Of a stretch of 49,442 nt of DNA, positions 16,555 to 24,229 are shown one piece after another. The DNA comes from an uncultured Slackia sp. GTDB lineage: Bacteria; Actinomycetota; Coriobacteriia; Coriobacteriales; Eggerthellaceae. The notes under the pieces are model-generated. The model worked only from the letters and a program-made list of their open reading frames with translations. It did no database searches and was not told where the DNA came from. Where the stretch lies: NCBI RefSeq assembly GCF_944321625.1, contig NZ_CALUMA010000003.1:1-49442 (forward strand). Direction: 5' to 3'. How positions within the stretch are numbered: the stretch's first letter is position 1; each line of letters opens with the position of its first letter. The position numbers and the translations under genes are program-made.

Positions 16555-16810
16555 CTACTCGCTCCCATAAAGGTTGCGGCTCATGCGCGAGAAGACCGTC
16601 GAGGTCATCACTCACCGCGCCAAAAGTCAGTCCGCAGGCACAAAGGACCCGGGAAAGTTCGACAACGGTCATTCGCTTGGAGCCATTTTCCAGTTTCGAT
16701 ATCGACGCTTGCTGGGTGCCCAGCGTCTCAGCGAGCGCCGCCTGCGAAATCCCCGAGTTCTTCCGCCATTCAGCGACGAGCCGTCCGAGGGAAAGGCTGA
16801 AGTCGTCCAC
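16547..16810 (-). CDS. XRE-family HTH protein, candidate restriction controller (C) protein
   Basis: 87-aa protein with one helix-turn-helix: LVAEWRKNSGISQAALAETL then QQASISKLENGSKRMTVVEL. The GTG at 16810 is chosen because AAAGGGG lies about five bases upstream; the frame extends to an ATG at 16855 inside the likely promoter. The stop overlaps the 547-aa gene by eight bases. Size, HTH type, overlap with the following gene and divergence from a methyltransferase with a palindrome in between all match the controller proteins of type II systems such as PvuII, which delay endonuclease expression until the host is methylated. Role inferred from context. Confidence 0.78.
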   Translation of the reverse strand: MDDFSLSLGRLVAEWRKNSGISQAALAETLGTQQASISKLENGSKRMTVVELSRVLCACGLTFGAVSDDLDGLLAHEPQPLWERVDE

Positions 16811-16845
16811 GAAAACCCCTTTCCGGTCGCAGTCTATACCCATAT

Positions 16846-16887
16846 ATGATATCATCCCATGAGCTCATTCCAATATGGAATGAGCTC
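16846..16887. promoter_or_regulatory. Divergent promoter with perfect palindrome (C-box-like) for HTH and methyltransferase
   Basis: GAGCTCATTCCA (16861-16872) and TGGAATGAGCTC (16876-16887) are perfect 12-bp arms around ATA. A second short palindrome ATGATATCAT lies at 16846-16855. On the minus strand the first contains a -35-like TTGGAA and the second a -10-like TATCAT, 16 bases apart, so a protein on the palindrome would sit on the HTH promoter. The methyltransferase ribosome site CAGGAGG follows on the plus side. Confidence 0.72.
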
Positions 16888-16910
16888 TACTTTTCAGGAG
16901 GATTTTCTTA

Positions 16911-18002
16911 ATGAAACGTTTCGTCAGCCTTTATTCGGGAGCTGGTGGTCTCGACCTCGGTTTCATCGCCGCTGGGTTCACCCCCGTGTTCGCAAACGAT
17001 ATCAACGCAGATGCAATGAAGACCTACGCCGCCGCAATGGCCGCTATCTCGAAGAAGACCGGCAAAGCATTGAACCACAGGATAGTCACCGGTGACATCA
17101 GAGAAGTCGAGGAGCTACCCGAGAAAGGCTCGGCGGAGTTAGTTATTGGTGGACCGCCCTGTCAGGGCTTCTCGGTCGCAGGAAAGATGGATCCGAACGA
17201 CCCTCGCTCTCGTCACGTCTTCGATTTTCTCGCTATGGTTGAGAGGATCCAGCCTATGGTGTTCGTGATGGAGAATGTTAAAGCTCTCGCCAAGAACAAG
17301 CGCTGGGCGGGAACCATCGCCGATATCCGCAAGAAGGCGGAAGAGATCGGCTACAAAACCAACCTTGAAGTGCTGAACAGCGCCGACTACGGTGTGCCCC
17401 AGACGAGAGAGCGCATGTTCCTCGTCGGAGTCAAAAACCATAGCATCGATTACGATTACCCCAAACCGACAGTCAAAGAATGGATGAGCGTTGCCGACGC
17501 CCTACGCAAACTGCCTCCCCTTGGAGAGCCGGGCAACGACCAGGCTTGCAAGGCAAAGATTACTGCGGCAAAAAATCCCGTACTCCGTCCATCGCCGTTT
17601 GCGGGCATGCTTTTCAACGGCCAGGGGCGTCCAATGAACTTGAACAAGCCCGCACCGACGCTTCCCGCTTCAATGGGCGGGAATAGAACGCCAATAATCG
17701 ACCAGGAGACGCTTGAAACCGGTGCCCCCCAATGGGTCGAAGAATACCACGCAAAGCTCCAAAACGGCGGCAACCTTATCGGCAACGTCCCGGTCAGACT
17801 TCGCCGCATCTCAGTCCAGGAAGCTGCTGCCATACAGACATTTCCCCGGGATATGCCATGGTACGGCTCGCAGTGCTCCCGCTATCGCCAAATCGGTAAT
17901 GCTGTTCCTCCCAAGATGGCTTTTGAGGTCGCTCGATCTGTCGCAGAAGCTTTCGGCATGGATTTAAATGCCAATTCCTCCCTGCTCGACGAACTTGGTT
18001 AA
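16911..18002 (+). CDS. C5-cytosine DNA methyltransferase (first of two)
   Basis: 363-aa Dcm-type methyltransferase with all main motifs in order: I LYSGAGGLDLGF (residues 6-17), IV GGPPCQGFS with the catalytic Cys near 83, VI MENVKAL near 121, VIII QTRERMFLVG near 164, IX RRISVQEAAAIQTFP near 300 and X RQIGNAVPPKMA near 328. The region between VIII and IX, the target-recognition domain, sets its site, which I cannot predict. It transfers methyl from S-adenosylmethionine to cytosine. CAGGAGG precedes the ATG. It diverges from the HTH/547-aa operon and converges on the DUF4420 gene, 21 bases between stops. Confidence 0.95.
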   Translation: MKRFVSLYSGAGGLDLGFIAAGFTPVFANDINADAMKTYAAAMAAISKKTGKALNHRIVTGDIREVEELPEKGSAELVIGGPPCQGFSVAGKMDPNDPRSRHVFDFLAMVERIQPMVFVMENVKALAKNKRWAGTIADIRKKAEEIGYKTNLEVLNSADYGVPQTRERMFLVGVKNHSIDYDYPKPTVKEWMSVADALRKLPPLGEPGNDQACKAKITAAKNPVLRPSPFAGMLFNGQGRPMNLNKPAPTLPASMGGNRTPIIDQETLETGAPQWVEEYHAKLQNGGNLIGNVPVRLRRISVQEAAAIQTFPRDMPWYGSQCSRYRQIGNAVPPKMAFEVARSVAEAFGMDLNANSSLLDELG

Positions 18003-18023
18003 GGCGTCGGACTCGACGCGTCG

Positions 18024-18944
18024 TCACGTCAAGACTTTGCTGAGGGTTTCATGCAAGCTCTCCCAGGCGAGGTCGGCAAGATCAAGTCGGTAGCTCAAAT
18101 CATGGATACGGTCTGAAATATCCTTAAAGAAGTCGATATTCTTGGCCGGATAGCAACGTATATCACGAACAAGGTATGCCGTTTCGAGTCCTTTTTCATC
18201 TACTCTAAGAAGTTGCTTTGCTAGCTCTGCCTGCGATCGGAAGTCAGTAAAACAGTTCTCGTATTTCGTGAGCCGCGCAGCGAGTTGTCTAAGCGTTTCT
18301 CCATTTGGAACCCTCTCAAGAAGAACTACGGCAAGATAGTTCGCATCTTCACTGAAAAGTTGGGCGTGCTTTATATGGACGTTCAACTTTTGAGTAGACG
18401 CCGCCTTAACTTCGATATTGCTCGCTTCGAGAGCAAAATCATATTTTGATTCTTCGCCAGCCAATTGCCAGTAGCGCGTAAAATCAAGGTCGATTCCTGT
18501 TTTTCGAACCGCATCAATCAGCGCCAGTTCGCCGTAAAGTCCCATCGCATTGATAAATCGCTGTCCGCGCAGGGGCCTGAAGAGACCGTTGAGAGAATAG
18601 AAGAATTCTTCGAAGGAAAGGGCCGTGCTTCCCTTGGCATGCATGGCACATAAGTCTATGAAGGCAGCGAGTTCTTTATCGTTTTGGAAGCTGGTCAAAC
18701 GAATCATATCAAATCGCTGGATATCAAAGAAATGGTCACCTTCCGCAACTCTCAGCCTGATACCGAGCCGCAATTGGAGGCATTCAGTCTCAACCGCACT
18801 GTTGCTCTGAGCAGATTCTCCGACCTTCTCTGCGTAAATCGGCTCTCCGTTGCACACATAGAAACCCCCTCGTGCGCTCAAAACGCGCACGAGATAAACG
18901 CGTCCATCACAGGGATACCCATCGAAGTCCATATTGCTTATCAT
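18024..18944 (-). CDS. DUF4420-type PD-(D/E)XK motif protein
   Basis: 306-aa protein matching the PD-(D/E)XK family that accompanies Z1 and MORC-like proteins. The nuclease core is visible: GLYGELALIDAV (helix with the first acidic residue, about 133-144), then KYDFALEASNIEVKAAST near 167-184, giving Asp, then Glu-x-Lys. It is therefore the likely DNA-cutting component of this restriction-modification system. The ATG overlaps the stop of the Z1 gene (ATGA), so it is translated by coupling as last gene of the four-gene operon. Base composition is richer in A+T than the flanking core genes. Confidence 0.85.
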   Translation of the reverse strand: MISNMDFDGYPCDGRVYLVRVLSARGGFYVCNGEPIYAEKVGESAQSNSAVETECLQLRLGIRLRVAEGDHFFDIQRFDMIRLTSFQNDKELAAFIDLCAMHAKGSTALSFEEFFYSLNGLFRPLRGQRFINAMGLYGELALIDAVRKTGIDLDFTRYWQLAGEESKYDFALEASNIEVKAASTQKLNVHIKHAQLFSEDANYLAVVLLERVPNGETLRQLAARLTKYENCFTDFRSQAELAKQLLRVDEKGLETAYLVRDIRCYPAKNIDFFKDISDRIHDLSYRLDLADLAWESLHETLSKVLT

Positions 18945-21109
18945 GCTCCAGCATAGCCTTTCTTCAAGTCATTCTCCCTATATAACGCAAACATATATTG
19001 CGTTTCGTCTTCAAGGGCAACCCCGTCAACTTCGGGACAAATATTGAAGATTTGAATACTGGCTTGTGCTACATCGCTGACTACCAGCTTGTCACCAAGA
19101 TATTTCACACCGTCATCAGTACGACCTTGGTGCAGAGCTTTGATGACATTTCTTTTGTCAGCGGAATAGAAACTGCGGTGTCTGACGCGACTCCCCGGTG
19201 TCATAAGCAAGACGGCAACCGTAGGAACACTCTTTAAGACCTTTTCGACTTCGATCTGGCTAAAAGAATTATCCATATAGATTCCCTCAAGACTATGCAT
19301 GAGTCTTGCAACCTGTCGTCCAGAACAGAGGGCCTCTTGGCAACTGGGCTTGCCATCATCTCTCGCGTAAGACTTGTCAACAAAAGTTAGTCCGGACAAG
19401 AAGTCTCTAACGCATTTATTGTTATGCTCGATTTCGCTCTTATTCGACGTGCGGTAACGCTGTTTGAGCCACTCTCTGGTGTAGATTGAGAAATAATCCG
19501 CAACAGCCCTTCTGGTGGGCTTTTGTTTCGAATCCTCCGCAAGAATGACGATCTCGTCAATCGGCAGTTCACCAGCTTCGACCTCGCCGAATTGCCTCCA
19601 GAGGTCATCTTCCATTTCCGCAAGGAAGGAGAACTCGTCGGCAATGGTCTCAGTCGTAAACAGCTTTATTAAGTCGCTATACTTTGATCGATAGCCAAAC
19701 CAGCGAGCTCGCTGAAGATTGGTATCCATATTGCCATCAGATTTTGGCCAGCGAGTAAAGTAGGTTGTTAGCAGACAGTCGAAGGTGATTCCACGCTCCA
19801 GAAGTTGAGCGCCAATATAAATCTGATGGATTTTGAATTTGATGATTTCGCGTGTTCCTCGGTCTTGGCCGTTATGAAGCGCAATGCCCGTATCGTTGAG
19901 CACGTCACTCATGAGCTGCAATAGGTGATCGTCAAAGGGGACATTTCGCTTCACGTCATCCGAGAAACATTTGTCGTACACGCCAGAGAACAACGTGCGC
20001 GCGTCGTCAGATCCCTCTAGCAGGGAATCCTCAATAGCATCTTTAATATTTGCGATATAGGAGGCAATCCACTGATAAATCAATGAGTGGGTATCGACCT
20101 CTCGGAATGCATGAATGACCATGTGCGTATGCATTCGCTTCTGGCCTCTCTGCCGCGATTTAAGAATAGCACTAGCCATAATAAAGTGCCGAACCGCAAA
20201 TCTGAGCGATTCCGGGCTTCGATTATCATCCCTCGCGTCATCCATTTCATCTGGAACGGTGTAGATAATGCCATGGTCCTCAAGATGGAAGAAGTCAGCC
20301 CCGCAATAACCTCTGGCCGGATGAAGAAGATGGACGGAATTAGGCCGCAAAGCGCTTAACGAATTCAAGAAAATGTTCGCTTGTGGCGTGGCTGTAACCG
20401 AGAAATAAAGCGGGTCGTCGAGAATTTCTTTCATGGTGCGAATGGCGGCATAGGTGGCCGATGCATCACTCGCTTTATCTTTCACGTTATTCAGGGACGC
20501 CTGATCACCTTCGTCGTCAATAACAAGAGATCGTATGGGGTAACCCTTCAAATTGTCGAGTTTCTCATTCACACCTCTGATACGTCGTGCATCTTTAATT
20601 GTGATGATGAAAACAGGTATACCCTCATCGAGAAAAGATCGTATGGTGTCTGCCGTCAAATTGTTGATACAAAGCTCATCTTTGCTGTCCGTGGTGAAAA
20701 TATTCGGAGTTGAGGGGTCCCAAAGATCATCTTCCTCATCGGTGTCTTTAGGTGAATCCATGGTTTTGCGGAAACGCTTAACGGTCTGCTTGAGCAGGGT
20801 ATTGTCATAACCACCGTACATGACAATCAAGTTGAAGCCATTGTCCAAGGCAAGACCAACAAGCGCTTCAAGATTAGAAGTCTTGCCAGACTGGACTTTG
20901 CCGACCAACAGAACATTATTAGTTTTTGACGGATCCTTTTCCTGCAGAAGCGAATCGCTCAACACCTTTTGGGCGGCACTCCTTGTTTTTCGCGCACCCT
21001 CCTCCCCATAAGAACTGAGGTGCTTGCCATACACTTTGTTACTGTAATCGGAAAATACAAGCGTTGGCGTCGAGCCGGCTTCGTCTTCGAACTCATACAC
21101 TTCGTTCAT
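18941..21109 (-). CDS. Z1-domain superfamily II helicase-like ATPase
   Basis: 722-aa protein with an N-terminal P-loop GKVQSGKTSN (about residues 67-76), a Walker B-like VIDDEGDQ near 195, a TATPQANIFLNSL segment near 235 and the Z1-family block HPARGYCGADFF near 262, followed by the helicase C-terminal half (LLERGITFDCLLTTYF and RARWFGYR). In the class described for MORC/MutL-type restriction systems the Z1 protein acts as the DNA-translocating motor. The ATG at 21109 lies one base after the stop of the GHKL gene and has GAGGG upstream; a GTG four codons earlier is also possible. Third gene of a four-gene operon. Confidence 0.9.
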   Translation of the reverse strand: MNEVYEFEDEAGSTPTLVFSDYSNKVYGKHLSSYGEEGARKTRSAAQKVLSDSLLQEKDPSKTNNVLLVGKVQSGKTSNLEALVGLALDNGFNLIVMYGGYDNTLLKQTVKRFRKTMDSPKDTDEEDDLWDPSTPNIFTTDSKDELCINNLTADTIRSFLDEGIPVFIITIKDARRIRGVNEKLDNLKGYPIRSLVIDDEGDQASLNNVKDKASDASATYAAIRTMKEILDDPLYFSVTATPQANIFLNSLSALRPNSVHLLHPARGYCGADFFHLEDHGIIYTVPDEMDDARDDNRSPESLRFAVRHFIMASAILKSRQRGQKRMHTHMVIHAFREVDTHSLIYQWIASYIANIKDAIEDSLLEGSDDARTLFSGVYDKCFSDDVKRNVPFDDHLLQLMSDVLNDTGIALHNGQDRGTREIIKFKIHQIYIGAQLLERGITFDCLLTTYFTRWPKSDGNMDTNLQRARWFGYRSKYSDLIKLFTTETIADEFSFLAEMEDDLWRQFGEVEAGELPIDEIVILAEDSKQKPTRRAVADYFSIYTREWLKQRYRTSNKSEIEHNNKCVRDFLSGLTFVDKSYARDDGKPSCQEALCSGRQVARLMHSLEGIYMDNSFSQIEVEKVLKSVPTVAVLLMTPGSRVRHRSFYSADKRNVIKALHQGRTDDGVKYLGDKLVVSDVAQASIQIFNICPEVDGVALEDETQYMFALYRENDLKKGYAGA

Positions 21110-21110
21110 A

Positions 21111-22706
21111 TTAACCCTCACTTAACTTATTGAGATATCGGTTCATATTGTTGCGGATGGCACTTGCCATAATGTAGCCGTCGGCAGAAGAATTGAGCTT
21201 GGCAGTCTCTTCCGCGACTACAAAAGCGATGACGAACTTCTCTAGAACGACTTGGAATTCGTCTTCGTTGGAATATGGCTTAAAAAAGGGATGATTCACG
21301 TTGATTGTGACGCCGAGCGACTCATCATCATTCTTCGCAACATGAATCCACCTTGCATTGCTCCCAATTTCCCATGAGACATGAATATTCCTGGTCGTCA
21401 CGTCATTCAATCGGACGGTATAAGAACGCTCAGAGCTTTGGAAATCGCTTGGCTTTTGGTTATCTTCATTCATCTCCAAAGCGAATTGCTGCACAACGTC
21501 ATCACGAATATCGAAGAGCGACTGCGAAGGGATGTCGACTTCGTCGTGGTCGTGGTCGTCTGCGCAACGGTCCCCATCAGGGGTGAGGTTCATTAGATTC
21601 AGGTTTTCGACAGCACGAGAAACTTCTTCTTCCACGCGCTCGGAATGCTTGTCGGAATACTGCTCCTCACGCGCCCGTTCCTTGATGCTCATCCTGGCAA
21701 TGTCGATGTAATCTTGGATTTGTATTTTCAATTGCGTCAGAAACTCGTCTTCGAGACCGTCATGCCACACAAATCCGTCTTTCGCCTGGTTGACGGGAAA
21801 ATCATCGACATTGAGCTCGCCAAACAACTTCAGTGCAACTTGGCTGTTTGATGCGCCGAATATCTCGTGAGGCTTGTAGTTTTGATCTTCTCCGCCAATA
21901 ATGACGCGGTTTCGGCGAAAGAGAGCAAATCCTGACTTCGGAAATCCAGCCGGGTTCATAATGCCGACAAAACCAGTTACGCGGTAGGACTTGCCTAGGA
22001 AATCAAAACTGAAGTCGAGGTCCTTTTTCCATTCCCTGTCCCTAAACCGCAGAATCGGATAACCCTCGAAGGCGATATCTTGGTCATTGACATTGATACG
22101 AACCTCGCCACCAGCAAGGTCGCGTCGGTACATGCTAGCAAGCATGGCACGCGTTTTTCCAATTGAGCGCGGCCCCATAGTCTTGGTTACTTGCGTAATG
22201 TGGATAGTAGTTCCGTGTTCCCAAATCGGAGCAGACTCAACACGAATTTCTATATCGCTTTCGCCGGATTCCTGAAAGTGTGGAATGTCGACAACCGCCG
22301 TGTATCGATTTGGCGATCCATACGCGGTGCTTGTTACGCTCCAAACATTTCCGAACCACGAAGCTGCGGTTTTGAGACCCATGCCAAATTCATTTCGGCT
22401 GTTCTCTTGCTCACCATTTTTTGCATCCAGGGTAATGGCATCCAGAAACCTATCGCGTTCCATGCCGAAAGCATTGTCCTCGATGGTCAAAGTACGCTCC
22501 CTGGGATCGTGCGTAACGATAATACTAAGTTTGAAATCAGGGACGCTTTCCCTTAACTCAGTCCTATGAAGAAAATACGATTGGGTTGAGTTGTCGACAA
22601 ATTCCGCAATGGCGTAGTGGGGCTTATAGTTCAAACGCGAAAAAACATTCATGATGCCAGCCGGCGGCCGCATGTCATACATAAAATTGCCTGACGTATT
22701 GGGCAT
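21111..22706 (-). CDS. MORC/MutL-like GHKL ATPase of a restriction-modification system
   Basis: 531-aa protein with a GHKL (Hsp90/MutL/histidine kinase) ATP-binding fold: N-box AIAEFVDNSTQSY near 33-45, G1 box EDNAFGM near 76-82, G2 box NEFGMGLKTAASWFG near 104-118 and GTTIHI near 168. A MutL-like transducer region and an Asp/His-rich linker (DRCADDHDHDEVD) follow. Such ATPases are the bacterial relatives of eukaryotic MORC proteins and are thought to clamp DNA and license the nuclease. AAGGAG lies before the ATG, five bases downstream of the methyltransferase stop. Cytoplasmic; works with the Z1, DUF4420 and methyltransferase neighbours. Confidence 0.92.
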   Translation of the reverse strand: MPNTSGNFMYDMRPPAGIMNVFSRLNYKPHYAIAEFVDNSTQSYFLHRTELRESVPDFKLSIIVTHDPRERTLTIEDNAFGMERDRFLDAITLDAKNGEQENSRNEFGMGLKTAASWFGNVWSVTSTAYGSPNRYTAVVDIPHFQESGESDIEIRVESAPIWEHGTTIHITQVTKTMGPRSIGKTRAMLASMYRRDLAGGEVRINVNDQDIAFEGYPILRFRDREWKKDLDFSFDFLGKSYRVTGFVGIMNPAGFPKSGFALFRRNRVIIGGEDQNYKPHEIFGASNSQVALKLFGELNVDDFPVNQAKDGFVWHDGLEDEFLTQLKIQIQDYIDIARMSIKERAREEQYSDKHSERVEEEVSRAVENLNLMNLTPDGDRCADDHDHDEVDIPSQSLFDIRDDVVQQFALEMNEDNQKPSDFQSSERSYTVRLNDVTTRNIHVSWEIGSNARWIHVAKNDDESLGVTINVNHPFFKPYSNEDEFQVVLEKFVIAFVVAEETAKLNSSADGYIMASAIRNNMNRYLNKLSEG

Positions 22707-22711
22707 ATTGG

Positions 22712-23989
22712 TTACTCCTTGCGCATTAAGCGGAGCAGCCCTTTGCCGAGCTGTCTCGCTATTTCAACGTTTACAGCATTGCCGAGTTGGCGATATGTTT
22801 GATTGTCGCTCTCACCAAACCTATAGTCGGGGTCAAACGATTGAAGCTTTGCGGCCTCTTTGGTCGTAATTCGCCTGAAATGCCCCATGCCTTCATCCCA
22901 AACAATAGGCGTGTTAGGCATAGCGACAAGAGTGGGGAAAAGATCGGGCCGCTTAACTCGAACGCCTGATTGGCGGATTTGAATCAAACCGCATTTAATA
23001 TCAGGAACATCAGCACCACAGTTCCATTCAAATTTCTGTAGCAGTTTGCTCCTGTCATACATGTGGTATCGCTTGACCCAATCATCAACAAAATCCCGAT
23101 GAAGGTGGTAAAAATGCCTGTTATGCCGTAGGTAGTTTTGTTTCCAGTTGGGCATTTCGGCAATCCCCATCGATTCGAAGAAATCAGAATCTCGATCAAT
23201 ACCTATTCCAAAATGAGAGAGCCATATCGGAAAACCAATAGTTTTAATCCCAGTCCCAAATCTAAACTCATCCCAAGCAAGCAAAGCCTCTTCAACATCA
23301 GGCGCAACGGCAAATGATTCATCAACGTCTTTATCAAGAATGCCAAAGGCGGCATTGTTCTCGCAAGGTTTTTTCCGCAAGTCAAGGTCGCCTTCGGTTA
23401 TCCTCGAGTTGGGAAGAATCCTCTGGTCCCGATCTCGTTTCTTAATACCAAGAATAAAAACTCTTTCTCTTTTTTGGGGGATGCCGAAATCAGAAGGCGA
23501 AAGAATCAATGGGTCTTCAGTGATGATGAAATCACGTTTCTTGAGTTCTTCACAGATTACAGACCAGTTACTTTTATTGTCAGCAAGATTTCTAACATTC
23601 TCGAATATGAAACCTTTAGTTTCGGGGTGCGCATCAATGATGTCAAGGATCGAGAAGAACAGTTTTCCTCTTGACTCATCTTCAAATCCCAATTGTTTTC
23701 CAGCTTTGCTAAATGGTTGGCAAGGAAAGCCGGCACAGACTAAATCAAATGCCGGGATGTCAGAAGGACTATCGATACTCGTAATATCGCCCAGCATGGG
23801 AGTAGTGGGGAAATTGGCTCGATAGGCATCCACGCAGGAATCGTTCACCTCTGCCGCGCCCACGCACTTGCCACCGAGAGACCTCATCGCCAGATGAAAG
23901 CCACCGATTCCAGCGCACAAATCAACGTATTGAAATGGTATTTGGCTCTCGCTTACTCCCAACACCAAATGTCCTATCTTTTTCATCAT
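22712..23989 (-). CDS. C5-cytosine DNA methyltransferase (second, MORC-system)
   Basis: Dcm-type methyltransferase, 425 aa from the first ATG. Motif I is VDLCAGIGGFHLAM, IV is CAGFPCQPFSKAG with the catalytic Cys, VI is FENVRNL, VIII is QKRERVFILG, IX is RRITTKEAAKLQSFD and X is YRQLGNAVNVEIA. It heads the methylase-ATPase-Z1-DUF4420 operon and should protect the host from it. The start is uncertain: the first ATG lacks a ribosome site and overlaps a -10-like TACAAT (-35-like TTGTGA 17 bases upstream), so translation may begin at the GTG at 23965, which has AGGA six bases upstream. Different from the first methyltransferase in length and recognition region, so the two probably methylate different sites. 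Confidence 0.93.
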   Translation of the reverse strand: MMKKIGHLVLGVSESQIPFQYVDLCAGIGGFHLAMRSLGGKCVGAAEVNDSCVDAYRANFPTTPMLGDITSIDSPSDIPAFDLVCAGFPCQPFSKAGKQLGFEDESRGKLFFSILDIIDAHPETKGFIFENVRNLADNKSNWSVICEELKKRDFIITEDPLILSPSDFGIPQKRERVFILGIKKRDRDQRILPNSRITEGDLDLRKKPCENNAAFGILDKDVDESFAVAPDVEEALLAWDEFRFGTGIKTIGFPIWLSHFGIGIDRDSDFFESMGIAEMPNWKQNYLRHNRHFYHLHRDFVDDWVKRYHMYDRSKLLQKFEWNCGADVPDIKCGLIQIRQSGVRVKRPDLFPTLVAMPNTPIVWDEGMGHFRRITTKEAAKLQSFDPDYRFGESDNQTYRQLGNAVNVEIARQLGKGLLRLMRKE

Positions 23990-24152
23990 TGTAGCCAGGG
24001 GCGAATGATGTCACAACCGACAAAATACTTAACATTATATTTAAAATATTCTCTTGGTTAGATTCATAACGGCCGTTGAGAATAAAACGCATGCCAACGG
24101 CCTTCTGCCCGCAATCACTCACGGCTGTATCAGTTCTACTATTATTCGATTT

Positions 24153-24213
24153 ATCCAGATATTTGGACGAATAGGACTATTTTGCTAAAATCATCCAAGT
24201 AGCTGGATGATTT
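24153..24213 (+). promoter_or_regulatory. Promoter of the DUF4143 ATPase with two matching operators
   Basis: -35 TTGGAC (24163-24168), 17-base spacer, -10 TAAAAT (24186-24191). ATCCA-N6-TGGAC (24153-24168) overlaps the -35 and ATCCA-N6-TGGAT (24193-24208) lies just after the -10; the second extends to perfect 10-bp arms AAATCATCCA/TGGATGATTT (24188-24213). Two sites of the same design 40 bp apart suggest repressor binding. Confidence 0.7.
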
Positions 24214-24229
24214 ACCCATTGGAGCAGCC

